Assembly (NCBI RefSeq): GCF_900110425.1
Contig: NZ_FODS01000001.1
Coordinates: 62,001-126,000, forward strand
DNA: 64,000 nt
Source: Salinihabitans flavidus
Lineage (GTDB): Bacteria > Pseudomonadota > Alphaproteobacteria > Rhodobacterales > Rhodobacteraceae
Reading direction: 5' to 3'
A model generated the notes under the pieces. That model did no database searches, was not told the origin of the DNA, and worked only from the letters and a program-made list of their open reading frames with translations. A program made the position numbers and the translations under genes. Positions 17,029 to 24,147 of this stretch are shown one piece after another; position 1 is the first letter of the stretch; every line of letters begins with the position of its first letter.

Positions 17029-17550
17029 ATGGCAAACAGGCTCACCCTCGTGCTTGGCGGCGCAGCCTCCGGCAAATCGGCATTTGCGGAAGCACTCGTG
17101 TTGCAATCCGGCACTGCACGGATCTACATTGCCACAGCACAGGCCCTGGATGACGAGATGCGCGCCAAGATCGCGGCCCACCGCAACCAGCGCGGTGACA
17201 ACTGGCAGACGGTCGAGGCGCCGCTGGACGCCGGACCGGCCCTGTCGCGGGTCATGCCGGAACAAGCGGTGCTTTTCGACTGCGCGACCATGTGGCTAAA
17301 CAATCACCTGCTGGCTGAACACGACATTCCCGCCGAGGTGGAGGGCCTCATCGCCGCCCTGACCGAATGCCCGGGTGATGTTACTGTCGTGTCCAATGAA
17401 GTCGGGCAAGGAATCGTTCCCGACAACGCGCTGGCGCGATACTTCCGCGACGCGCAGGGGCAGTTGAATCAGGCACTCGCCGCAGCCGCGCAAAGGGTTT
17501 ATTTTGTAACCGCCGGTCTGCCGCAGCTTTTGAAAGGCGAACAACGATGA
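17029..17550 (+). CDS. cobU: Adenosylcobinamide kinase / adenosylcobinamide-phosphate guanylyltransferase
   Basis: Acts late in cobalamin assembly: phosphorylates adenosylcobinamide and adds GMP. The P loop LVLGGAASGKSAFAE starts at residue 7. The family motifs YIATAQALDDEM and VVSNEVGQGIVPDNALARYF are present, as is DCATMWLNN. 173 residues is the normal length. The stop overlaps the ATG of a phosphatase gene (ATGA). That pairing suggests the phosphatase acts in the same pathway. No cobalamin riboswitch is seen in the 80 bases ahead. Confidence 0.94.
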   Translation: MANRLTLVLGGAASGKSAFAEALVLQSGTARIYIATAQALDDEMRAKIAAHRNQRGDNWQTVEAPLDAGPALSRVMPEQAVLFDCATMWLNNHLLAEHDIPAEVEGLIAALTECPGDVTVVSNEVGQGIVPDNALARYFRDAQGQLNQALAAAAQRVYFVTAGLPQLLKGEQR

Positions 17551-18125
17551 CACGCCTGCATCTCATCCGCCATGGTCCAACCCATGCCAAGGCAATGGTC
17601 GGCTGGTCCGATCTGCCCGCCGATCTTTCGGACGAGGCGGCCCTGAACCGATTGCATGATTGCCTGCCATTGGATGCCGTCGTCGTATCCTCCGACTTGT
17701 CGCGGGCCACGGATACGGCGGATGCGATCGCCCGTAGCCGGCAGCGCCTGCCACATGATCCGGGCCTGCGTGAAATCAATTTTGGCGCCTGGGAACTCAG
17801 ACGCTTTCAAGAGGTGGAGGCCGAAGACCCCGCGCTGATCCGTGCCTATTGGGAAACACCAGGTGACGTGCGGGCCCCCGACGGCGAAAGCTGGCACGAC
17901 GTCACCGCCCGGGTCGATGCCGTGATCGACCGGCTTATTGCCGAATACCGCGGACACGATGTTGTAGTTGTGGCCCATTTCGGCGTGATCCTGACCCAGA
18001 TTCAGCGCGCCACCGGGATCAGCGCGGTCGAGGCGTTCGGCCACCGCATCGACAATCTTTCGCTGACCGAAGTGACCCATGTCGGACCTGGCTGGCGGCT
18101 CGGGCGAGTCAATCATCTGGCCTGA
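17547..18125 (+). CDS. Histidine phosphatase, probable alpha-ribazole phosphatase CobC
   Basis: A 192-residue histidine (phosphoglycerate mutase-like) phosphatase. The catalytic loop LIRHGPTHAKA is at the N-terminus, with VVVSSDLSRATDTADAI, EINFGAWE and the second histidine in VVVVAHFGVI. Overlap with cobU by ATGA suggests removal of the phosphate from alpha-ribazole phosphate in the cobalamin lower-ligand pathway. Histidine phosphatases vary in substrate, so the exact reaction is inferred from context. Confidence 0.85.
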   Translation: MTRLHLIRHGPTHAKAMVGWSDLPADLSDEAALNRLHDCLPLDAVVVSSDLSRATDTADAIARSRQRLPHDPGLREINFGAWELRRFQEVEAEDPALIRAYWETPGDVRAPDGESWHDVTARVDAVIDRLIAEYRGHDVVVVAHFGVILTQIQRATGISAVEAFGHRIDNLSLTEVTHVGPGWRLGRVNHLA

Positions 18126-18151
18126 TCCACTCCGCCCTCCTTCAGGAAGCG

Positions 18152-18168
18152 TTAACTTCTTCTTCACC
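18152..18168 (+). promoter_or_regulatory. CtrA-like box upstream of comM
   Basis: TTAA-N7-TTCACC, close to the CtrA consensus TTAA-N7-TTAACC with a change in the second half-site. It lies about 45 bases ahead of the comM ATG. A box with the same TTAAC-N3-TTCTTCACC order occurs at 55507-55523, also about 40 bases ahead of a start. CtrA control of competence genes including comM is known in Rhodobacter. One mismatch keeps the confidence low. Confidence 0.4.
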
Positions 18169-18212
18169 ACGTTTCCCTAACCCTGTTCACAAAGATTGAG
18201 GGGTGGGACGAT

Positions 18213-19727
18213 ATGACCGCGCGGGCCTATACGGTCGCATTCGAAGGGGTGGAAGCGCATCGGGTGGAAGTGCAATGTGCCGTCACGCCCGGCCTGCCCG
18301 CATTTGCTATCGTCGGCTTGCCCGACAAGGCGGTCAGCGAAGCCCGAGACCGCGTTCGATCGGCGCTCTCCTCCATGGCCATCGCTCTGCCATCCAAGCG
18401 GATTACGGTAAATCTCTCACCTGCCGATCTACCAAAGGAAGGCAGCCATTTCGATTTGCCTATCGCCGTGGCCTTGCTCGCGGCGCTGGAAATTATCCCC
18501 AAGGACGCCGCCGAAAGCACTGTGGCCTTGGGGGAGTTGTCGCTCGACGGATCGCTTGTGTCCGTCATCGGGGCGCTTCCGGCAGCCATGTCCGCGGCAG
18601 AGGACAATCGCACCCTGCTTTGCCCGAAATCCTCGGGTCCGGAAGCCGCCTGGGTGGGCGCGGCACAGGTGCTAGGCGCGGGCTCGCTCGCGGATGTGGT
18701 GCGCCACTATACGGGGCAATCGCCCCTCACTCCAAGCCAACCGGGCGAGGTGATATCCGACCCAGGAGGCAAGGATCTGCGCGATGTGAAAGGACAGGAA
18801 AGAGCCAAGCGCGCCTTGGAAATCGCCGCGGCGGGTCGGCACCACCTGTTCATGGTGGGCACGCCCGGCTCTGGCAAATCCATGCTTGCCGCGCGTCTGC
18901 CTTCCATCCTGCCGCCTCTGTCGGCGCAGGAGGCGTTGGAAACCTCGATGATCCATTCGGTTGCCGGTCTGCTCGATCAGGGGGGCATCTCCCGTAGCCG
19001 CCCCTTCCGGGAGCCGCATCACACCGCCTCCATGGCCGCAATCGTTGGTGGTGGACGCCGCGCCGCGCCGGGCGAGATCAGCCTTGCCCACAACGGTGTT
19101 CTGTTCATGGATGAATTCCCCGAGTTTCCGCGCAACGTGCTCGAAACTCTGCGCCAGCCGATGGAGACGGGCGAGGTCATGATCGCGCGCGCCAATGCCC
19201 ATGTGTCCTATCCCTGCCGCTTCATGCTGGTGGCCGCCGCAAATCCCTGCCGGTGCGGACACATGTATGATGCTGCCCGCGCCTGCTCTCGGGTGCCCCA
19301 ATGCGGAGAGGACTATATGGGTCGCATCTCCGGCCCGCTGCTCGACCGTCTCGACCTGCGGATCGAGGTGCCGCCCGTGTCCTACATGGACCTTGACCTG
19401 CCCGCGAACGGCGAAAGCTCTGCCCTGGTGGCCGGGCGCGTGGCAAAGGCGCATCAGATGCAGGCAACACGCTACGAGGAGCAACCCGGCCTACGGGTCA
19501 ATGCGGATGCGCAAGGTGGCATTCTGGAAGAAGTTGCCGGACCGGATGAAGAAGGACGTGCGCTTCTTATAAAGGTGGCCGAACGCTTCGGCCTGTCGGC
19601 GCGCGGATATCACCGGGTCTTGCGCGTGGCGCGCACCATCGCGGATCTGGACGGCTCCGAAACTGTACGCAAGCCGCATGTCGCCGAAGCCGTGAGCTAC
19701 CGGCTGACAGCCTCGAAAGAAATCTGA
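18213..19727 (+). CDS. comM: ComM / YifB-type AAA+ ATPase (Mg-chelatase-like)
   Basis: A 504-residue hexameric helicase-like ATPase that promotes branch migration during natural transformation in other bacteria. The N-terminal ChlI-like domain (1-165; VQCAVTPGLPAFAIVGLPDK) precedes the AAA+ module, with Walker A VGTPGSGKSMLAARL near residue 215, Walker B VLFMDEFPEF, and the cysteine cluster NPCRCGHM. The C-terminal Mg-chelatase domain has SARGYHRVLRVARTIADL. Natural competence or gene-transfer-agent uptake in Rhodobacterales uses this protein. The 3' end overlaps the convergent hydrolase by 31 bases. Confidence 0.93.
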   Translation: MTARAYTVAFEGVEAHRVEVQCAVTPGLPAFAIVGLPDKAVSEARDRVRSALSSMAIALPSKRITVNLSPADLPKEGSHFDLPIAVALLAALEIIPKDAAESTVALGELSLDGSLVSVIGALPAAMSAAEDNRTLLCPKSSGPEAAWVGAAQVLGAGSLADVVRHYTGQSPLTPSQPGEVISDPGGKDLRDVKGQERAKRALEIAAAGRHHLFMVGTPGSGKSMLAARLPSILPPLSAQEALETSMIHSVAGLLDQGGISRSRPFREPHHTASMAAIVGGGRRAAPGEISLAHNGVLFMDEFPEFPRNVLETLRQPMETGEVMIARANAHVSYPCRFMLVAAANPCRCGHMYDAARACSRVPQCGEDYMGRISGPLLDRLDLRIEVPPVSYMDLDLPANGESSALVAGRVAKAHQMQATRYEEQPGLRVNADAQGGILEEVAGPDEEGRALLIKVAERFGLSARGYHRVLRVARTIADLDGSETVRKPHVAEAVSYRLTASKEI

Positions 19728-20590
19728 ACGAAGTCTGCCGCCCCGCGCAGCGCTGCGCGCGCTTCCGGTACCCACCCGTCGAAGATCTGCCAGACGTGCG
19801 GTGTGTCTTTCCAGATGTCGAGCCGCGCCGTCGCTCCAAGTCGGGCTTGCATCCGCGTCGCATCCGATAGCAGAACTTCACAGTCGCCGCACTGTATCAA
19901 CACCGGCGGGACCTCATCAAACCTCGCAAAGAGGGGTGAGGCGCGCGGATCTTCCGGTTGAGCGCCGTCGAGGTACCGCTGAGCGGTTTCCTCCATCCGC
20001 TCCACCGGGATGAGGGGATCGCGATCCCGGTTGTTCCCAATGCTTTCGCCCCCAAGGGTCAGATCGCACCATGGGGAAAGCGCAAATGCCGCCGCCGGCG
20101 GCGTGCCACGACCGCAAAGCTCTGCCAGAAGCGCCAGCATCAACCCGCCCCCGGCGCTGTCTCCGCCAAGCACTATCTCTTGCGGCGCGTACAACCGCAT
20201 CAGATGATCCCAGGCCGAAACTGCATCGTCGAAGGCGGCAGGAAAGGGCGCCACCTGCAAGAGCCTGTAGCCGGGGACGCACACCTCCACCCGAGTCATT
20301 TTCGACAGCCGCGCCAGCATCCCCATGTGGGTTTGTGCGCTGCCCGAAAAGTAGGCGCCACCATGCAGATACAAGATCACGCGACGTGGAGCGCACCGAC
20401 CAACGGAAATCCAGCTCATCGGCACCGAACCCGGGCGCGTCAGACAAAGCGTGTGCGGCGGCGTTCTGAAAAGCCAGCGCGCTGCGCGCTCAAAATCCCG
20501 CGCGGCCACAACCGGATCTTCGGTGCGGCGCAGTCGCGGCTTTACCAGATACCGCAAAGAATGGTTGAGACAGCGAAGCTGCCAACTCAT
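19697..20590 (-). CDS. Alpha/beta hydrolase of the HSL (esterase/lipase) family
   Basis: A 297-residue esterase-like protein. The oxyanion-hole motif LYLHGGAYFSGS and nucleophile elbow GGDSAGGGLML fix it as a hormone-sensitive-lipase-type (family IV) hydrolase. The remaining triad is probably the Asp in LIQCGDCEVLLSDA and the His in KDTPHVWQIF. Natural substrate is unknown; family members act on short acyl esters or lactones. Its start overlaps the gshB stop by four bases (ATGA), so it is cotranscribed with gshB. Its last ten codons overlap the end of comM on the other strand. Confidence 0.88.
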   Translation of the reverse strand: MSWQLRCLNHSLRYLVKPRLRRTEDPVVAARDFERAARWLFRTPPHTLCLTRPGSVPMSWISVGRCAPRRVILYLHGGAYFSGSAQTHMGMLARLSKMTRVEVCVPGYRLLQVAPFPAAFDDAVSAWDHLMRLYAPQEIVLGGDSAGGGLMLALLAELCGRGTPPAAAFALSPWCDLTLGGESIGNNRDRDPLIPVERMEETAQRYLDGAQPEDPRASPLFARFDEVPPVLIQCGDCEVLLSDATRMQARLGATARLDIWKDTPHVWQIFDGWVPEARAALRGAADFVQISFEAVSR

Positions 20591-21522
20591 GCCAGGCGCG
20601 CTTCGATCGCTTCCCAGATTTTCCCGGTAACATTCACCCCATCGAATCGCTCAAGCTCCTGTAACCCGGTCGGCGAGGTTAGGTTGATTTCCGTAAGGTA
20701 ATCCCCGATCACGTCGATCCCCACGAAAATCTGCCCCTTCTCCTTCAGAAGCGGACCGATCGCCTCGCATATTTCGTGATCGCGCGCGTTCAGCCCAATC
20801 TTTTCGGGGCGTCCGCCCACATGCATATTCGACCGTGTTTCCCCTGCTGCCGGAACGCGGTTGATCGCGCCCACCGGCTCTCCGTCCACGAGAATGATCC
20901 GTTTGTCACCTTTCGACACGTCAGGCAGGAATTTCTGCACAATCAGCGGCTCACGCGTGAAGCCCGTGAAAAGCTCATGCAACGAGGATAGATTCCGGTC
21001 ATTCGCATCGAGCCGGAACACTCCCGCCCCCCCATTGCCGTATAGTGGCTTGAGGATCACATCCCCGTGCATGTCCTTGAACGCCTTGATGGTTGCCAGG
21101 TCGCGAGCGATCGTCGTTGGCGGGGTAAGTTGCGGAAAACTCAGAACCAGGAGTTTCTCGGGAAAGTTTCGCACCCAGAAAGGGTCATTGACCACCAGCG
21201 CCTGCCCCTTGAGCCGATCAAGCAGGTGGGTCGAGGTGATGTAGTGCATGTCGAACGGTGGATCCTGGCGCAGCCAGACCACATCGAAATCGCGCAGGTT
21301 GACATGCTCACGAGGCCCAAGCGTGACATGGTTGCCCTGCTCTCGCCTGAGCGTCATGGCATGCCCGCGCGCTGTGATCTCCCCGCTTTCGTAGGCAAGA
21401 TGATCGGGCGCATAGAAGAACAGCTCATGCCCTCTGGCCTGTGCCTCCTCGGCAAGACGGAAGGTGCTGTCGGCGTTGATATCGACTGACTGGATCGGGT
21501 CCATCTGAAAGGCGATTTTCAT
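20587..21522 (-). CDS. gshB: Glutathione synthetase
   Basis: ATP-grasp ligase that joins gamma-glutamylcysteine and glycine. Recognised by FQMDPIQSVDINADST at the N-terminus, RQDPPFDMHYITST, LKPLYGNGGAGVFRL (ATP loop), and the C-terminal FVGIDVIGDYLTEINLTSPT. The start at 21522 (MKIAFQMDP) is preferred because GGGA is about six bases ahead; an ATG two codons earlier abuts it. About 311 residues, normal for the family. It is followed directly by the HSL hydrolase. The order rsmI-yraN-gshB is common in alphaproteobacteria. Confidence 0.96.
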   Translation of the reverse strand: MKIAFQMDPIQSVDINADSTFRLAEEAQARGHELFFYAPDHLAYESGEITARGHAMTLRREQGNHVTLGPREHVNLRDFDVVWLRQDPPFDMHYITSTHLLDRLKGQALVVNDPFWVRNFPEKLLVLSFPQLTPPTTIARDLATIKAFKDMHGDVILKPLYGNGGAGVFRLDANDRNLSSLHELFTGFTREPLIVQKFLPDVSKGDKRIILVDGEPVGAINRVPAAGETRSNMHVGGRPEKIGLNARDHEICEAIGPLLKEKGQIFVGIDVIGDYLTEINLTSPTGLQELERFDGVNVTGKIWEAIEARLA

Positions 21523-21583
21523 GGGCATTCCCTGTTTGGTCGCCCATTACATGACCCAAGCACCGCCCCTGTGCAATGCCCGT

Positions 21584-21991
21584 TCAGACAGTGCCGAAGG
21601 CGTTTTCAAGGATTCGCACCTCACCGCGGCCATTCACAAGCGCGACGTCAAAGCGTGCCTCGGTCAGTTGTCCACCCGGCTCTCCGGCAAGGAATTCACT
21701 CGCCGCGGCAACAAGGCGCTGCATCTGAGCCGGGCGCAGGCTTTCGGCCGCGTGGGCAAAATCGCGCGATTGCTTGACCTCGACAAAGATGAGCGCCGCG
21801 CCGCTGCGCAGGATCAGGTCAATCTCTCCGCCCTGCCCGCGCCAACGGCGTGCGGCCATTTTGAATCCGTGTCGTTCATAATCACGCATCACCTGCGCCT
21901 CTGCCGCCAAACCGGCCAGGGCCGCGCGTTGCCCGCGCCGCACCCGAACGGACTTCACCTCTTGAGTATCGCGCGGTGTGGAACGGCCCAT
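21584..21991 (-). CDS. YraN/UPF0102 family protein
   Basis: A 135-residue protein of the UPF0102 family, which has a Holliday-junction-resolvase-like nuclease fold. The family core is seen: GLAAEAQVMRDYERHGFKM, RWRGQGGEIDLIL and FVEVKQS, with the acidic and lysine residues of the PD-(D/E)xK site. It lies one base after the rsmI stop and upstream of gshB, the usual arrangement, implying an rsmI-yraN-gshB-hydrolase operon. Biological role is not established. Confidence 0.9.
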   Translation of the reverse strand: MGRSTPRDTQEVKSVRVRRGQRAALAGLAAEAQVMRDYERHGFKMAARRWRGQGGEIDLILRSGAALIFVEVKQSRDFAHAAESLRPAQMQRLVAAASEFLAGEPGGQLTEARFDVALVNGRGEVRILENAFGTV

Positions 21992-21992
21992 T

Positions 21993-22865
21993 TCATTCGT
22001 CTTTCCCTGTCTCCTCCTTGATCTTCAGGGCCAGTTGGTAAATTTTCCGTTTATTCTGTCCCATGGCTTTTCCGACGCTATCGGCGGCATCTCGCAGTGA
22101 CATGCTCTCAAGCGCGTGGCGCAGTGCCTCCTCCACCTCTTCGGAACTGGCGCCTTCGGTGCGGGCACGATCAATCACCACGACCACCTCGCCCCGGAGC
22201 GCGCGCCCCGCCAGCTCGGCAGCCAAACCGGCGAGCGTTCCGCGCCGGATTTCCTCGAATTTCTTGGTCAACTCCCGGCAAATGACCGCTTCACGCGCCT
22301 CGCCAAGCATATCCGCCGCGTCTTCCAGCATCGCGGCAACCCGCCGAGGTGATTCGTAGAATACCAGGGTTCCGGGCACTTCGCGCAGTGACTGAAGCGT
22401 CTTGCGGCGCGCCCCGCTCGCATTGGGCAGAAAGCCGCCGAAGAAAAAAGCATCCGTGGGCAACCCCGCCAGCACAAGCGCCGTGATCACCGCAGAAGGG
22501 CCGGGCGCAGCGGTCACGGCATATCCCGCTTCTGCCGCCTCGCGCGCCAGCGCGTAGCCGGGATCGGCGATCAGCGGCGTTCCCGCCTCCGAGGCATAGG
22601 CGACCGAGCGACCCTCTGACAGCGTCTTGAGCAGGCCCGCGCGCGCCCTGGGCCCTGAATGATCGTGATAGGAGATCAACGGACGATCCCCCAGCGGCAC
22701 GCCGTGAATATCCAACAGGCGCCGCATCGACCGCGTATCTTCTGCCGCGATCGCATCGGCGCTCGCCAATATGTCAAGGGCCCTCAGCGTGATATCGCGC
22801 GCGGTCCCGATCGGGGTCGCGACAAAGTAGAGGCCTGGGGAGATGCTGATCTGTTGGTAATTCAA
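21993..22865 (-). CDS. rsmI: 16S rRNA (cytidine-1402-2'-O)-methyltransferase RsmI
   Basis: SAM-dependent enzyme that methylates the 2'-O of C1402 in the ribosomal P site. It is a tetrapyrrole-methylase-fold protein of 290 residues: PGLYFVATPIGTARDITLRA at the start, AEDTRSMRRLL, EAGTPLIADPGY, PGPSAVITALVLAGLP and VFYESPRRV. The SAM-binding loop reads SEAGTP where E. coli has SDAGTP. First gene of the rsmI-yraN-gshB run and divergent from the LpoA-like lipoprotein gene, as in many proteobacteria. Confidence 0.96.
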   Translation of the reverse strand: MNYQQISISPGLYFVATPIGTARDITLRALDILASADAIAAEDTRSMRRLLDIHGVPLGDRPLISYHDHSGPRARAGLLKTLSEGRSVAYASEAGTPLIADPGYALAREAAEAGYAVTAAPGPSAVITALVLAGLPTDAFFFGGFLPNASGARRKTLQSLREVPGTLVFYESPRRVAAMLEDAADMLGEAREAVICRELTKKFEEIRRGTLAGLAAELAGRALRGEVVVVIDRARTEGASSEEVEEALRHALESMSLRDAADSVGKAMGQNKRKIYQLALKIKEETGKDE

Positions 22866-22971
22866 TGCTGGACCCTCAAGATGTGTCGTTTATTATCAGT
22901 CCCGAACGGTCCATTCAGTGGCGTCGCTGCGCGCCCGGCCTGACATCCGCAAAGGGAGTAAGGAAATTCCT

Positions 22972-24147
22972 ATGTTTGCCGCTTTTAAACCCGCTCGCCG
23001 ATTTCTGAAAGGGGCTGTTCTGGCCCTGGCTGCGCTTGGCACAGCGGCTTGTGCGCCCGGCATCACCACCGCCACCGGACCATCAATCGACACCAGCAAG
23101 CCCGTACCTGTGGCGCTTCTGGTGCCAAGCGGTTCTGACCGCTCCGGCGATGCTGTGTTGGCACAGAGCCTCGAAAATGCCGCGCGATTGGCAATCTCCG
23201 ATCTCGATGGGGTGGATATCGACCTGCGAGTCTATTCCACGCAGGGTAACGCGGGCGTCGCGCAACAGGCCGCTGTGAAGGCGGTCAACGACGGTGCTCA
23301 AATCATTCTTGGCCCGGTCTTTGCAGAAGCGGCGAACGCGGCGGGCAACGCGGTGGCCAGTCGCGGCATCAACATGCTTTCCTTCTCGAACAACACGACC
23401 ATCGCGGGTGGCAACGTCTTCGTGCTGGGCCCCACGTTCGAGAATACCGCTGACCGTTTGGTGGGCTATGCAGCACGTCAGGGGCGCGACAATATTGTTG
23501 TCGTTCATGCCGAAAACGTATCGGGACAGTTAGGCCGCAACGCGATTCAGAGTGCCATTTCGCGCAACGGCGCACAACTTGCCGGAACGGTACCCTACGA
23601 ATTCTCGCAGCAGGGCGTGATCGCCGCAGCCAGCGAGGTGCGCGACATGACCCGCCAGACCAACGCCAATGCCGTGTTTCTTGCTGCTGACACCTCGGGT
23701 GCGCTGCCGCTCTTCTCTCAGATGCTGCCAGAGGCCGGGATCAGCCCTGAAACAACACAGTTCATTGGCCTTACCCGTTGGGACATTCCGGCGCAGACTC
23801 TGGAATTGCCCGGCGTGCAGGGAGGCTGGTTCGCACTTCCCGATCCAGAGCGAAACCAGCAGTTCCAGAGCCGCTACGCACGATCCTATGGCGGGCTGCC
23901 CCATCCGATTGCCGGGCTGGCCTATGACGGCATAGCCGCCATTGGCGCATTGGTGAAGTCCGGCAAGAGGGATGCGCTCAGCGCAAGTGCGCTGACACAA
24001 GGCGCGGGCTTTCAGGGGGTGAACGGTGTCTTCCGTCTGCGCGCGGACGGAACCAACGAACGTGGCCTTGCCGTGGCGACGATCCGTGACAAAAAGGTGG
24101 TTGTCCTTGACCCGGCGCCAAGAAGTTTCCGCGGCTTTGGATCCTGA
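22972..24147 (+). CDS. Penicillin-binding protein activator (LpoA-like lipoprotein)
   Basis: A 391-residue putative lipoprotein with an ABC-type periplasmic binding fold (LppC/LpoA family). The start at 22972 follows AAGGA; the lipobox is LGTAAC with Cys near residue 25. The mature part starts VPVALLVPSGSDRSGD and includes AARLAISDLDGVDIDLRVYS and ILGPVFAEAANAAGN, typical of the Leu/Ile/Val-binding-like domain. In gammaproteobacteria such proteins activate class A penicillin-binding proteins from the outer membrane. It is divergent from rsmI and overlaps the probable start of glnD. Confidence 0.85.
   Translation: MFAAFKPARRFLKGAVLALAALGTAACAPGITTATGPSIDTSKPVPVALLVPSGSDRSGDAVLAQSLENAARLAISDLDGVDIDLRVYSTQGNAGVAQQAAVKAVNDGAQIILGPVFAEAANAAGNAVASRGINMLSFSNNTTIAGGNVFVLGPTFENTADRLVGYAARQGRDNIVVVHAENVSGQLGRNAIQSAISRNGAQLAGTVPYEFSQQGVIAAASEVRDMTRQTNANAVFLAADTSGALPLFSQMLPEAGISPETTQFIGLTRWDIPAQTLELPGVQGGWFALPDPERNQQFQSRYARSYGGLPHPIAGLAYDGIAAIGALVKSGKRDALSASALTQGAGFQGVNGVFRLRADGTNERGLAVATIRDKKVVVLDPAPRSFRGFGS

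Noticed and set aside
19697-19727. Convergent overlap of comM and the hydrolase as a sign of frameshift
   Set aside because: Both C-termini look natural and short convergent overlaps are common in compact genomes.
22540-22620. Glu in place of Asp in the RsmI SEAGTP loop as an inactivating change
   Set aside because: Conservative change; to my knowledge it is usual in this bacterial group, and all other motifs are intact.
24026-24136. ATG at 24026 as the glnD start
   Set aside because: It would add a 37-residue extension translated entirely from inside the preceding lipoprotein gene, with no ribosome site.
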